Part shown: in pieces, positions 1 to 13,000 of the stretch
Position numbering within the stretch: position 1 is the first letter of the stretch
Layout of the letters: each line of letters starts with the position of its first letter
NCBI RefSeq assembly: GCF_026151205.1
Contig: NC_087082.1
Location: 5,711,908 to 5,775,907 of the forward strand
Origin: Bolinopsis microptera
Lineage: Eukaryota; Ctenophora; Tentaculata; Lobata; Bolinopsidae
Reading direction: 5' to 3'
DNA length: 64,000 nt
Position numbers and translations under genes: made by a program
The notes under the pieces: model-generated
What the model saw: only the letters and a program-made list of their open reading frames with translations
Databases searched by the model: none
What the model was told of the DNA's origin: nothing

Positions 1-11
1 CCCGAGAGATC

Positions 12-108
12 TAGATTACTAGGCAGGAGTGGTAATTTCGCAGTCTTCGCTATTAACTGGGCAGGTTTTAGGTTAAATTCGCAGTGGCAATGGCTGGAAG
101 GGGCCTTA
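12..108 (+). repeat. 97-bp direct repeat, copy 1 (copy 2 at 4089-4185)
   Basis: The 97 bases starting TAGATTACTAGGCAGGAGTG and ending GGAAGGGGCCTT are repeated without visible change at 4089-4185. The class is unknown. Confidence 0.9.
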
Positions 109-891
109 TATAGAGAATTTACCGTCTTCGCAAAAACCGTATTCTGTGAATCTGTGTAAAACATCTCAGTTCACTATTTCCTAACAGCACTTTACATGGG
201 GACCCGAGGCTATTATGTTAGAATAGAGATTCTGAGCACCGCCAAGTAAAACAGCACTGTGTGTCCCTTTGTCCAGGCGGGCCTAATCGGTCTTCATTAC
301 TGCACTCGGCAAATGTCAGCCTCTTCCACGAGAAATCGTAATAGCTCACGGGTATAGGATAGACGCTGACTGGAGGATATCTGGAAGAGGCGATAAAGAT
401 TCTCGACAGCTCACTCCTGATCACATAATGGGCCGAATGTAGTGAATAGAATGACGCAGGTATATAGGAAACGATTAAAAATAAAACTCACATAGAATCT
501 CTTGTGCGCTCCTTTACTTGCGCTATTTTCTAACAGTGCACTCACTATTTGCTAGACTCATCATCTTTTCGTAGACGAGACAGTGAAGGTGCAGCATTCA
601 CGATCCCTCACCTTTATTCTTTTATTGCATGGCGTTTGCCATGTACTGCAAAGCTCTCCGGCCTGGTTTGCTGGAAACAATTAATATTCATATATTCATA
701 TATATCTGCTGTACAATAATTAGGAAATGAGACCTGATTCTCTCACAGACCACTTGGCTGGCCCAGATTTTCTAGTAACAATGAATATTCAAACCTACAG
801 TGCTACAGGTGAGACCTGATTCTCTCACAAACCAATGGGCTGCCCCAACTCATGAGCTTAATCGTGCATTAGTTTTCAGCTTATCTGAGAA
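109..891. other. Non-coding: no gene seen
   Basis: AT-rich. A duplicated segment GAGACCTGATTCTCTCACA occurs at 728-746 and 811-829. The open frame at 218-424 (minus) shows no family features. Confidence 0.5.
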
Positions 892-1038
892 CAGGGACAA
901 AAGGAAATCGCAGCATGTACGGAATCGCGATTTTTCCCATTATTTGCGACAAATTTTATGTATAGTTTAATATACCGCGAAATGTAATTCGCGGTATCAC
1001 GATTTTTGGCCAAAATCTCGTGAAATCCTTTTTCCCTG
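892..1038. mobile_element. hAT-like MITE, 147 bp, with 8-bp target duplication
   Basis: The termini are CAGGGACAAAAGGAAATCGC and its imperfect complement ending CTTTTTCCCTG. TCTGAGAA is duplicated exactly on both sides (884-891 and 1039-1046). The 8-bp duplication and CAGGG ends fit the hAT superfamily. Confidence 0.9.
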
Positions 1039-1301
1039 TCTGAGAAGCTCGTAAGAGGCATCGGGTGGGTGCAAGGCGATGGGTACACGTGACATACAAA
1101 GTTCACCTCGGTCCTTTTTTCGTAGATCAGTACACTATTAGTATTTAAGGGTTATTATATATAGGGTCAAGGTTTTCTTTTGAACGCTCTCATATCTTGA
1201 TCGCTGATGACTGAACAGCGTAAAAATGATTCAATTGATGCCGGATGCTGCACATAAACTTAAAGGGTTAACACAAAACACCGGCACGCTTAATGTTATA
1301 C

Positions 1302-1412
1302 CCTAAAATGGTGTCAAGACTCAAGAGACTAAAATAATCATTACCTATTTGATTCGCGTTTTTGACACCACTTGGGAGTCCAAAATTTTGGCACTAAATT
1401 TCTTATTCCTTA
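1302..1412 (+). repeat. Dispersed ~110-bp repeat, second copy at 51003-51115
   Basis: GGTGTCAAGACTC, GAGACTAAAATAAT and TTTTTGACACCA are shared in order and orientation by both copies, which differ at scattered positions. GGTGTCAA and TTGACACC form an internal inverted pair. Confidence 0.8.
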
Positions 1413-2069
1413 TATTAGCCTATTTTCTTGATTTCGGATCATAGCAGTTGACCAACAAACTAGAACTTATAAATATAATAGTTCTAAATATGCAGTTATT
1501 TTCAGATTATGAGATATTTGATCGGAAATTTGTCACACGTTAAAGTGACACTTAATAAGTTGGACCTTAATCGAAATTCGTATTCACGAATTGGAAATAG
1601 CTCGTACTATAATTTATAGGTTGACCTCCCACATATGCTCTAAGTGGGAGGTCAACCTATAACTCAAATTATTGCTATTTACCAATATTAATTGATCACT
1701 GATGTGGCACTTTCAGCGGAAAATTAGTAATAGAAAGCGGACAAACCAGTTTTGGTGAAGGATGTATATCTTATACTCTTATAGTAGTTGTACACTGTAC
1801 AGCAATGCTAAGGTAATGAGGTAATGCTGTAATGGGACTACTGCGGACCCTCTACCGGCCAAACATATTATCTCATTATTGAAGGGTGTAGACTGTAATA
1901 TAGATGTAAGAACTTGCTAAATTGGGAGGTGACTGTTTTAAAATGATCAGATGCTTGCTTACTAACTTATTAAGAATGAGAGGTGATAGTGATTTACTTT
2001 ATCTTGACAGGACAGTTAAGTATTTAAGCTTAAGAAACCACGTGGAGCTAAACGGTGCAAGTGATATAA

Positions 2070-3487
2070 TACTTGAAAATTGACCCCCCCCCCCCCCCCC
2101 CCCGACAATTGACCAAACAAATATATTTAATATACTAACCCTAACAGTAACCCGATTGGGCGACATCTGTCCGACAGCGACATCTGTCCGACAGCCGAAT
2201 TGGGGATTTCGGACAGATTTCGCTGTCGGACAGGAGTCGTTTTTGGCGACATCTGTCCGAATTTCGGATCATATTGTAATTTCGGTTCACATTCGTATTT
2301 CACAAACTCACGGGTAATTTCGTGACGTTGCTCCCATTGTTCGAATGCTGATTTGATCCATTGAGATCTGATCCATCGATACGTGATTGACTATTTAAGG
2401 ACAGGAAGCTGTCGATCACATCACAGGACACAGCCTACATGAGTACATATAGGATAGCAGCCGTATGGAGATCAGTTATCGCAATCCACAATGGCAACCA
2501 ATCTTCAGTAAACAGACCCAGATCTGCAGCAAACAGACCCGAGAGATCTGGAAACGCTATCCATTCCTGCAAACTACATCCTCTCTACCGACAACAGTCC
2601 AATGATGCTCTGGGACTCTGGATGGGACGAACAGACTCGTCGATCATTCCTTTGGGGGACTCCTAGGAACGCAGATCATATGGTGGACGCGGAGCATTGC
2701 GTAGTCAACGCCCAACGGTACCTTCAAATCCGCACCTAATCTCTTCCATCAGCTCTTCACAGTCCACGGACTCATCCCTGACGGCTGGCACCTCCCCCTC
2801 TTCTAAGGACTCATTCCTGGAAAATCGACGACCCTCTACCGCAACATGTTCGAGGAGATAGACACCTGGGCTTCTGAGGCCTTCATGGGGCTACCAACCA
2901 CAATACATTCTCATGGACTACGAGCTCGCCATTCACAACGCAGTTGCTTCATGCCTGCCTCCTAGGTCGAAAATAAACTAGTAGTACACTATGGCTCAGA
3001 TCATATCTCAAATTGGCAATGTTACGTATTCAAATTAACAGTTCAGATCACGTCTCTAATTGGAAATGTGTTGTATTGAAATCAGATCACAATTTCGGAC
3101 AAATGTCGTTTTTTCTGGTACCCTGAGTCGGACAGATGTCGCTGTCGGACAGATGTCGCTGACAGGAGTCGTGTTACCCAGTAACCCTAACCCTGACCCT
3201 AACCCTGACCCAGACCCAGACCCTGACCCTAACCCTAACCCTAACCCTAACCCTAACCCTAACCCTAACCCTGACCCTGACCCTAACCCTGACCCTGACC
3301 CTAACCCTGACCCTAACCCTGACCCTAACCCTGACCCTAACCCCGACCCTAACCCTGACCCTAACCCTGACCCTAACCCTTACCCTAACCCTGAATTGAC
3401 ACCAGTGTAATTACATGGGGGGTCAATTGTCGGGGGTAGATTGCATCAGGGGGTCATTTGTCGGAGGGGGGGGAGGGGGTCAATTGT
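2070..3487. mobile_element. Nested inverted-repeat element with GACATCTGTCCGAC arms
   Basis: Outer ends pair as AATTGACCCCC...CGACAATTGACC (2070-2115) against GGTCAATTGTCGGGGG and GGGGGTCAATTG (3418-3485). Inner ends pair as GCGACATCTGTCCGACAGC (2160-2260) against its complement (3120-3170). About 0.9 kb of unique sequence lies inside without a recognisable gene. A 19-plus poly-C tract lies at 2082-2103. Confidence 0.7.
3176..3400 (+). repeat. Interstitial telomere-like array (CCCTAA / CCCTGA)
   Basis: About 35 hexamers of AACCCT and GACCCT mixed with rare CCAGAC and TTACCC, preceded by GTAACCCTAACCCTGACC. A short related tract stands at the left arm (CTAACCCTAACAGTAACCC, 2133-2153). The array encodes an NPDPNPDP-type frame that I do not take as a gene. 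Confidence 0.93.
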
Positions 3488-3714
3488 TGCGGTACCGTAC
3501 TATATAAGTATATAGCGTACTATACCTCTCATTTGGAGATTCAGTGCCATGGTTGTCAGCTTTTTATCAACTCCGGCCAATTTCTTGACTGCGCTAATCA
3601 ACTCGGTTTTATTGACTTTTAGTTTTGGTGCCAAATAAGCAAAATTCCAAATAACTTAAGAACTTAAAAGAAAGATAAAAGAAACCTGCCAATTTATAAA
3701 TTTAACGCTGCCAT

Positions 3715-4185
3715 AATAAGATTATAGCATTATAATCTATTTGGCATGGATTGATAATTTTATAACAAATCCTGCAAAGTTAATGGAAAACCTGCCGATT
3801 TAACTTTATCACTACCGTAATCTATCCGGCAAGGATTGATAATTTTATAAAAAATCCTGCCAAGTTAATGGAAAACCTGCCGATTTAACTTTATCACTGC
3901 CGTAATCCATCCGGATAGGATTGATAATTTTATAGCAAATCCTGCCAAGTTAATAGAAAACCTGCCAAATAACAAATACCTGCGCTGTTGATGCAGGATC
4001 ACTAGTTAATTAGGCAGGTTTTGACATACAAAATTAAGAGAAAACCTGCGGATTTAGTGTAATATACTGCTGATCTGGACAGGGTAAATTAGATTACTAG
4101 GCAGGAGTGGTAATTTCGCAGTCTTCGCTATTAACTGGGCAGGTTTTAGGTTAAATTCGCAGTGGCAATGGCTGGAAGGGGCCTT
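3715..4185 (+). repeat. 85-bp tandem repeats plus second 97-bp direct-repeat copy
   Basis: Three units of 85 bases (GGATTGATAATTTTATA, AATCCTGCCAAGTTAATGGA, AACCTGCCGATTTAAC) lead into the 97-bp repeat shared with 12-108. The motif GCAGGTTTT recurs. No coding capacity is seen. Confidence 0.85.
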
Positions 4186-4567
4186 TAATTCGTGAACGTT
4201 AATCGTGTATTGAGCGTAAATAGTATAGTATCTGAGCGTTAATTTAATCACTCATTTACGTTTTATTGAAAAAATAAATATTTCGGGGGAAAAATGACAT
4301 TTTGAAAATTTGGTATTTTTCAAGAATAAAATACAGCTTGTATCGTACGTACTATCCGACTGCTTGTATCGTACGTATTTAACCCCCGGTACGAAACGTA
4401 TTTCTCCTCTTAGGGCAGGAGTGTCGTCGTGGGCGCTTCTGCTTTCAGGGATCTGTATCTTGAAGTGACTTATTGGCTTTAATGCCATTTTCATTGCTTT
4501 GATAATCAAGAATAATACATTTGTCAGTAGAAATTATGTTAGACGACTAGTGTGAAACGAGAAGAGG

Positions 4568-6828
4568 ATGATTTGTGTGTTGGCATTACTAATGCTGGTA
4601 CAACTACCAGCTTCTTCAGCAGGTTACCATAGTATTAGTAACACTACCATAGTAACACTACCATAGTAACACTACCATAGTAACACCATAGTAACCATAG
4701 TAACAATTCTCTACAATATTAGGAGCAGCACTAGAACATTTTCTAATTAATTATAAAGTCTTCTTTAGATTATTTAGCTGAGAGTGAATCTAACATCATG
4801 ATCAACGTGATTGCAGACCCCACAGAGCAAGCGAACACTTATCATCCAAATTTCAGTTGAGTACAAGATAACAGTCAGGATGGAAGACTTTACGGATAGT
4901 AACACTGAAGATGAACAACGTGTTACAATCCTGGGAACTGTTGGTGAGACAGCGGAGGGGCGATGTGATGCTGACTTTAGTGGAAGCGGACAGGAAGTGA
5001 TGTGTACAGTCAACAGTGCAGTTAATATAGGAGAATACAGGTGTGTCGTGTGGAGAACTGGTGGTGACGATGGTATTTACTTTAATCAGGTAAAAACATT
5101 TATTAAAACACTTGATGCTTGGCGAAAGTCATTGAAAAAGTGAAAAGCTCTTAAATGCCGGGTGTTTCCTCGAAAGCCTTTAATTTATCGGGAATTTTGT
5201 TCAAATTTCAGAAATTAAATTGAGCGAAGAGTAAAGAAAAATAAAATAAACAACACTGATTAAATGAAAGGGTTTCTAATAATTTGGTCTTCCTTTCAGT
5301 TGAGGATGCAAGTTGATGGAATTGAGAAAGCTACTTTTACCAGGACTCCCTATGTTTACCTGGACAATAGTGAAACTCAAACACTCTGTTTCCCAGGTGC
5401 TGTTCATATCAATTTTTTCCGCAAGGAAGGTTTTAAATGAAGCAACTAGTTAATGAATAGAACCTGTGAAATTTGGTAACGTTCGTTAGTGTTTAACATG
5501 TGCAGTCACCATGGTAACACTTAATATCGTACTTGCCATGGTAACACTTAATATAGTCCAGTAGTGTTACTCTGGTCAGGTAAAAGAAACAAATTCACAC
5601 TCATATAATATGTAACCATCCAAATTATATCGTCTGAAAGTAGAACAACTTTGTTAGAGTTAAATACGTAAGCTTTATTAACTCAGATTGGATGTCAGCT
5701 CCAAGCAGAGGTTCTTGGATAGACTACGACATGGAGAGCACTCCTCTACATATCAGAACAGATTCAGCAGCAGGAAGCGGGGAGTTGATGTGGATACGGT
5801 TTCAGGATGACTCTCGCTCTTCCGTCGGGTTAGACGTTACTTTCAGCGACCCTCCCACATATGATATAGGCTATTGCACTTCTAGTGACCCCGCCTTCAC
5901 CATGCCTCCTGGGGACATACATGTCTGGACCATCTTCAAATCCCTAACTAAGCTAACACTGCACTGCGATGGAATTGAAATATACGCATACGAGTTCTCA
6001 GGATCGAGTAGAAGCGAATGTGCTACAGCTTGGAGCCTTGGTGTGACTGCGTTCGAGGTAGCCACCACTGATACAGCCAGCGATTTCTACAGACCATATC
6101 CAATACACGGTAATTATTATTAGTAGTAGTTATTGATTATTAACTTATAGAATAAAAGAAGCATGTGTTTTGACCGAGTCGTAGTATAGGGGGTTTGCCT
6201 GATCTTCACTCGTAGGAGCAATGAGCATAGTTTGGTCACTACGGAGTCACTATAATATGTTCATGGATATATTTTCCTTTTACATCGAGTAAGACCAAGG
6301 CAAACAGTTCAATAAAAGTAAAACTGTGACTTCTAAACCAGGAGAGCCAAAAAAGGATAATACTTTCTATACTAATAATACACTAGTAGTTAGTACTAAT
6401 AATACACTAGTACTTTATATTTATATTTCATTTTAGAGATAACGGCAGTTAACAAAGAACAGCTCGCTGGTACAGACGCAACTATTTCTTGTATAGTAAC
6501 AGGTTTAACCAAACAGCTGACAGAAGTAAAATGGCAGAAGTCTGATAGCAGTTATATAGTCTCTGGTGAGGATGGGTACATTCTTAGTGAGGGTAACTTT
6601 GCGGACAGTTCCCAAGGCAACTTTGCAGACGGTTCCCAAGGCAACTTTGGAGAAGGTTCCCAAACAACAGTGTTAACTGTTGCTGGTGATCAAAGCAAAC
6701 AAGATACAACCTTCAAGTGTCTCGTCAAACAAGGAATGATAGAAAAGATTTCCGCTGTTCATTTGAAATTCTTCAGTAAGTGTTTTAAAAGAACCTTACA
6801 TTTACAAGTCGCAGTAATCCTAGAATAA
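4568..6828 (+). CDS. Secreted PLAT-like / FAMeT / Ig-domain protein
   Basis: Five exons: 4568-4622, 4857-5089, 5300-5396, 5687-6109 and 6437 onward. The first encodes a signal peptide (MICVLALLMLVQLPASSA). Exons 2-3 form a PLAT-like beta domain (YKITVRMEDFT, TILGTVGET, GEYRCVVW, LRMQVDG) with paired cysteines. Exon 4 is a farnesoic-acid-O-methyltransferase-type (FAMeT) domain with FSDPPTYDIGYC, HVWTIFK and LHCDGIEIYAYEF. Exon 5 is an Ig-like domain (ATISCIV, VKWQKS, TTFKCLV) with a small internal GNFADSSQ/GNFADGSQ repeat. Reading through gives a stop at 6826-6828 overlapping AATAAA, total 399 aa. A donor (A|GTAAGT) at 6776 means further exons are possible, although I found none. It lies opposite VARS intron 12 and shares its FAMeT domain with the gene at 36.4-43.6 kb. 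A role in recognition or adhesion is inference. Confidence 0.72.
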
Positions 6829-7032
6829 ATATTCAAACTTGCTATCCCTATAATATGCTATGGTTTTCTTGGTAACACTCAATATCACAGTATGACGTGT
6901 ACTGCACGGTCACAGGGCTGTACTTGTGCAGTGCATGTTCATACTGTGATCCACTTGTAATATCACGTTAAGCACACTTAATAAATCACGCCTATAAAAC
7001 ACATGGTGAAGTGTTGAAGTTAGTGTACTCAC

Positions 7033-10000
7033 GTCGTTGATAAGACCGTCACCGCTGATACATTCGACGAAGGGAAGCTTGTGTCTCATTCCGACCTGGA
7101 GAGAACAGGTGATGTTAGCCAGGGGCAAGTTAGGGTGAGATTTAGTTTCTATATATTCTTTTAGTTTATCATTATTTTAACACTTTCTAACAGAGAATGG
7201 TAAGTTAACTAATAATCAGAAAGTAAATTTGTTCACAAAAGATAAAACAAATTATTAAACCGATGCAATTCTTTTTTTCTAGTTTCACAACTTATTAATA
7301 AAAGCAAAGTATAACTGACCTCGTAATCGTTGAAGTCGTGAGCAGGAGTGATCTTAACACAGCCTGTACCAAACTCCATGTCTACAAAGGAGTCTAACAC
7401 TATTGGTAGCTCACACTTCCTGTGGTTATAACAGGTGGTAACTATGGGAACGGGATTATAAACATTAAACAGGTAAGTATAACCAGATAGTCGGTACTTT
7501 CTCACAATAATAATTCCTAAACCATATGTCTCTGATATTACTAATTCGTATTTCTTCAAGACTACGCCATCACCATGGTAACTACGCCATCATTGTAGCC
7601 CCCGGCCCCCTCCCCCAACATTTTATCCCCCATCATTGTAGCCCCCCACCCCCCATCATTTTAGCCCCCATCATTTTAGCCCCCCCCCCATTGTAGCAAT
7701 AGAGTACGTGAAATAATTGTGACTAGAGAGACCTAGTTGATCAGTTGATGGTTAAATAACCTGAAGGGATGCTGCACAGATTTGCCGTGAAGGTGTTTGT
7801 AGCGAGCATCTTCAGGGTGGATAGCTACAGCTGTATCTCCTAACATGGTCTCTAGACGGGTAGTTGCTACGGTAACCGTGTCGTTGCTACCCACTACTTT
7901 ATACTGAAACTCTTCTATGATACCGAACTCTACTGGATCTAGGTAACCTAGGGGATGTCATAGTAAGGAATAGCGAACTCTACACGATCAATCGATCGGG
8001 GTGATATAGTCGGTTATTTGAAGAGATATCTAGGCACCTTTCAGGGTACATTTTAATAAATTCCTAGAGTGTCACTCACCTTACTACTACTACTACTACT
8101 ACTCACTACTACTACTCACCAGGAACCTTCTTGAGAGTCCTGCCCTTCACTTCTATCTTCTCCACTTCAATATCCGAGATAGCGCTCTTAAGAGAACAAC
8201 TCCAGTTGACCAGCCTGTTCTGTCTGAAAAGAGTAAGATAAGCATTGTTACCATGGCAACCTGTTCTGTCTGAAAAGAGTAAGATAAGCATTGTTACCAT
8301 GGCAACCTGTTCTGTCTGAAAAGAGTAAAATAAGCTTTGTTACCATGGCAACAATATTATTTTATTGATTTTTGTCCGCCTTTGTTAAAACAGACTTACA
8401 GGCTACTAGCTAAATCTTAACTACATGGGGTTCTTATCAGTTGGACAAGCGACGAGCAGGGACAGAAGGATTTCGCGGCATGTACGAAATCGCGAAATTT
8501 CCCATTCTCCGCGACAAATTTTATGTATAGTTTAATGTATAGCCTGTTAAATTTCGCGGTACCGCGATTTTCGGCCAAAATAATCGCGAAATCCTTTTGT
8601 CCCTGGCGACGAGTGTCCAATACTTTCGAGAGTTAAATATTATATAAAAACTACCAGAACTATTTGGGACACTTGAAACCAATACCCAGCCCCCTCTTCA
8701 GCCTCCTCCCACCTCCCCCCTCCCCCCGTCGGAATGCACACTCCGACAACAGATCAATTAGCGTGAGGACAATGTGTTATATAGTGTACCTAGCTGCCAC
8801 ATGAAATGCGAGTATGTTTGCTCGTCATTGATTACCAATCATTGAATACCTACGCTAATACTTGACTTACTTACTTACTACGCTGCATTTGTTTACACTC
8901 GACAGCTAGCTTGCTGAACACATTTCAAATGCAGTTCGCTGCTTTTAAACGCTCAAAAGCATCGACTACAGTCGCATAATCGCCAAAACACTCATTCGCA
9001 CTCTTTTTTCTTTCGGACTTACTACGCGTACAGATAATGGGTTGCGTTAACTGTAAGAAGAGAAATACCAAGACCCCGGACATGGAGGAAATGCCACAAG
9101 ATCTAATTTACGCTAATTCTGGAATCAACAAAGATGGCACGAAAGAAGAGCCACGAGAGGTTGTGGACTCCACTTCCAAGGAGCAACTTCAAGAAGCCAT
9201 TGACCCTGTTTCTAAGGTTTACGAAGATTTTAAGGAACAAGTGCCACAGGAAGATCATGAACCTGCTTCCAAAGTACTCGGTGATGCCAAAGAACAACTT
9301 CAGCAAGAAGTCGTGGGCACCGCTTCTGAAGTCAGCGAGCATTATAAAATGCAAATGCGACAAGAAATTATTAACGATGCTTATAAAGCCTCCGAAGATG
9401 CCAAGGTACATGTGCCACAACAAGATGTTGAAGTTGCTCCCGAAGGCTCCGAAGATGGTAAAATAAAAATGTCACAAGAAATCATTAACGATTCTCCTAA
9501 AGTCTATAAAGACTCCAAGGTAAAGTTAACACAAGAAGCCGTCTACGAAGATGCTAAGGTCCATCTGCCACAAGAGGTCATTGAGGTCATTGAACTTGCT
9601 CCGAAATGCTACGAAGATGGCAAGCTACAAATGCCTCAAGATGTAACTAACCTTGCCTCTAAAGTACTAGATAACGCCAAAGTACAACTCAAACAAGAAG
9701 TTGTGAACGCTGCTTCTAAAGTCTACGAGGAATACAAGGGCGATTTGCCACAAGAGGTCATTGAAGTCATTGAAGTTGCTCCGATCAAATGCTACGAAGA
9801 TGGCAAACTACAAATGCCTCAAGAAGTCACTAACCTTGCCTCTAAAGTACTAGATAACGCCAAAGTACAACTCAAACAAGAAGTTGTGAACGCTGCTTCT
9901 AAAGTCTACGAGGAATACAAGGGCGACTTACCACAAGAAGTCATTGAAGTCATTGAAGTTGCTCCTAAATGCTACGAAGATGGCAAGCTACAAATGCCTC

Positions 10001-13000
10001 AAGATGTAACTAACCTTGCCTCTAAAGTACTAGATAACGCCAAAGTACAACTCAAACAAGAAGTTGTGAACGCTGCTTCTAAAGTCTACGAGGAATACAA
10101 GGGCGACTTACCACAAGAAGTCATTGAAGTCATTGAAGTTGCTCCTAAATGCTACGAAGATGGCAAGCTACAAATGCCTCAAGATGTAACTAACCTTGCC
10201 TCTAAAGTACTAGATAACGCCAAAGTACAACTCAAACAAGAAGTTGTGAACGCTGCTTCTAAAGTCTACGAGGAATACAAGGGCGACTTACCACAAGAAG
10301 TCATTGAAGTCATTGAAGTTGCTCCTAAATGCTACGAAATGGCAAGCTACAAATGCCTCAAGATGTAACTAACCTTGCCTCTAAAGTACTAGATAACGCC
10401 AAAGTACAACTAAAACAAGAAGTCGTGAACGCTGCTTCTAAAGTCTACGAGGAATACAAGGGTGATTTGCCACAAGAAGTCATTGAAGTCATTGAAGTTG
10501 CTCCTAACTGCTACGAAGATGGCAAACTACAAATGCCTCAAGAAGTCACTAACCTTGCATTCAAAGTCTTCGAAGATTCCAAGGTTAAGCTAACACAAGA
10601 AGTCGTGAAAGCCGCTACGAAAGTCTACGCGGAATACAAGGGCGATTTGTCACAAGAGGTCATTGAAGTCATTGAAGTTGCTCCTAACTGCTACGAAGAG
10701 GGCAAACTACAAATGCCTCAAGAAGTCACAAACCTTGCTGCTAAAGTCTTCGAAGATTCCAAGGTTAAGCTAACACAAGAAGCCATGAAAGCCGCTACGA
10801 AAGTGTACGAGGAATACAAGGGTGATTTGCCACAAGAGGTCATTGAAGTCATTGAAGTTGCTCCGAAATGCTACGAAGATGGCAAGCTACAAATGCCTCA
10901 AGAAGTCACTAACCTTGCCTCTAAAGTACTAGATAACGCCAAAGTACAACTAAAACAAGAAGTCGTGAACGGTGCTTCTAAAGTCTACGAGGAATACAAG
11001 GGCGATTTGCCACAAGAGGTCATTGAAGTCATTGAAGTTGCTCCGAAATGCTACGAAAATGGCAAGCTACAAATGCCTCAAGAAGTTACCAACCTTGCTA
11101 CCAAAGTCTTCGAAGATTCCAAGGTTAAGCTAACACAAGAAGCCGTGAAAGCCGCTACGAAAGTCTACGAAGATTACAAGGACGATTTACCACAAGAAGT
11201 CATTGAAGTCATTGAAGTTGCTCCTAAATGTTACGAAGATGGCAAGCTACAAATGCCTCAAGAAGTAACTAACCTTGCCTCTAAAGCACTAGATAACGCC
11301 AAAGTACAGTTAAAACAAGAAGTTGTGAACGCTGCTTCTAAAGTCTACGAAGATGCTAAGGTTCATCTGCCACAAGAAGTCATTGAAGTTGTTTCAAATG
11401 TGTTGACTGCAGCAGAAGAAGGAGTATCTAATCTTGATGGGACAGTAAACAGTTTTGAACAATCTTCGGGGGCAGATGCTGATGCAGTTTCTGGTGAAAG
11501 TTCGAGAACAGATGCTGATGCAGTTGCTGGTGAAAGTTCGGGAAAAGATGCTGATGCAGTTGCTGGTGAAAGTTCGGAAACAGATGCTGATGCAGTTGCC
11601 GGTGAAAGTTTGGGAACAGATGCTGATGCAGTTGCTCGTGAAAGTTCGGGAACAGATGCTGATGCAGTTGCTGGTGAAAGTTCGGGAACAGATGCTGATG
11701 CAGTTGCTGGTGAGATTTCCGGAACAGATGCTGATGCAGTTGCTGGTGAAAGTTCGGGAACAGATGCTGAGGAGATTAGTATTGCAACACAAGTCATGGA
11801 ATGGTTCACAAATATATTCGACTCACCAAATGCAGAGGTAGAAACTTAGAAACATTAGATAGCGTAATAATAGTGGTATCAATGACTGATACAGAAGGCT
11901 GGGTTTACAGTATCATTCTGATAGAGAAAACAGCAAGAAAGCAGCGAAGAATTAGCACTAGCTTCCAGACAGCATGGCATGGCTTTTGTTAATATGCATG
12001 GAAGATGCCATTTGACACTGACTAATTAATGTCATAATAGAATTAATTTATATTACATACATATTCAAAAACAATTGTATCCATTTCTTAAATTTGATGT
12101 TTTCTATCTTTTTTAGAATAGCAAAATGCGATGCACATCTAAACCTCAATAGATAGAAATTTATTTCCTGAGAGGCAACATATTTTCTTGACTTTAAATG
12201 CTATTTTATTTGGTGATATCTGATTGGAACTTATGCTTATGTCTATGAATAGTAGGACCATTTCACAACATCTCTGTCATAGATGATACATTCTAATGAA
12301 AATCAAAATATCCGACTCTGTTAAGATTTTAATCGATGTGTATTTATATTTAATGTGTCCAATCATTGATGTGTAAAATTTGAGTGATTACTATACGTTT
12401 TACTGTTAAATGTATCCCAAAACAAACCATCAAATAATTTTCAAAATGTTAGATGATATCTTCAATTATCCGGAGTGCCAAGGAATAATGAAGGATGGCC
12501 AAAATATTTTAAAAAAACCTTTTTTATTGGGGACCAGCTTTGCTTACTGGCCAATGTTTACTTCAAATGTATATTATTATAGATACAAAATTAATGTAAA
12601 AAATGAGCACAAAATATTTAATAACGTCTAACCTCTATATGACTGATTAATGATAAATGTGATCATTAATCAGGCAACCTAGCAGTAAGTAACTAAACCT
12701 GAAGATAAGACCCTTGTCGTGCATCCTAATAAAGGCCTCAGTAACAGCTTTACACATCTTAGGGTCCATTGTGAACGAGGCTCTGTCCCAGTCGTAAGTT
12801 CCTCCCATCGCTCCTGCAATGAGGCAAGTCAAACACAAGGAAATATTTTGAGCTTTTACCGTTTTTGGACGATTTCAAAAAGCAGATCAATCATAAAAAT
12901 CGCGTAACCGTTTAACTATACCGAATTTTATTTTCATTAGAGACATTCAACAAGCCGAAACCTAATTTTGGGTTATATTGTGAACCTTCTACACCACGAA

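Noticed and set aside
3060-3410. NPDPNPDP repeat protein
   Set aside because: It is a translation of the telomere-like CCCTAA/CCCTGA hexamers.
12-4185. A 4.2-kb element bounded by 97-bp direct repeats
   Set aside because: The 97-bp copies are identical, but the interior is a mix of other repeats with no recognisable element genes, so a single element cannot be supported.
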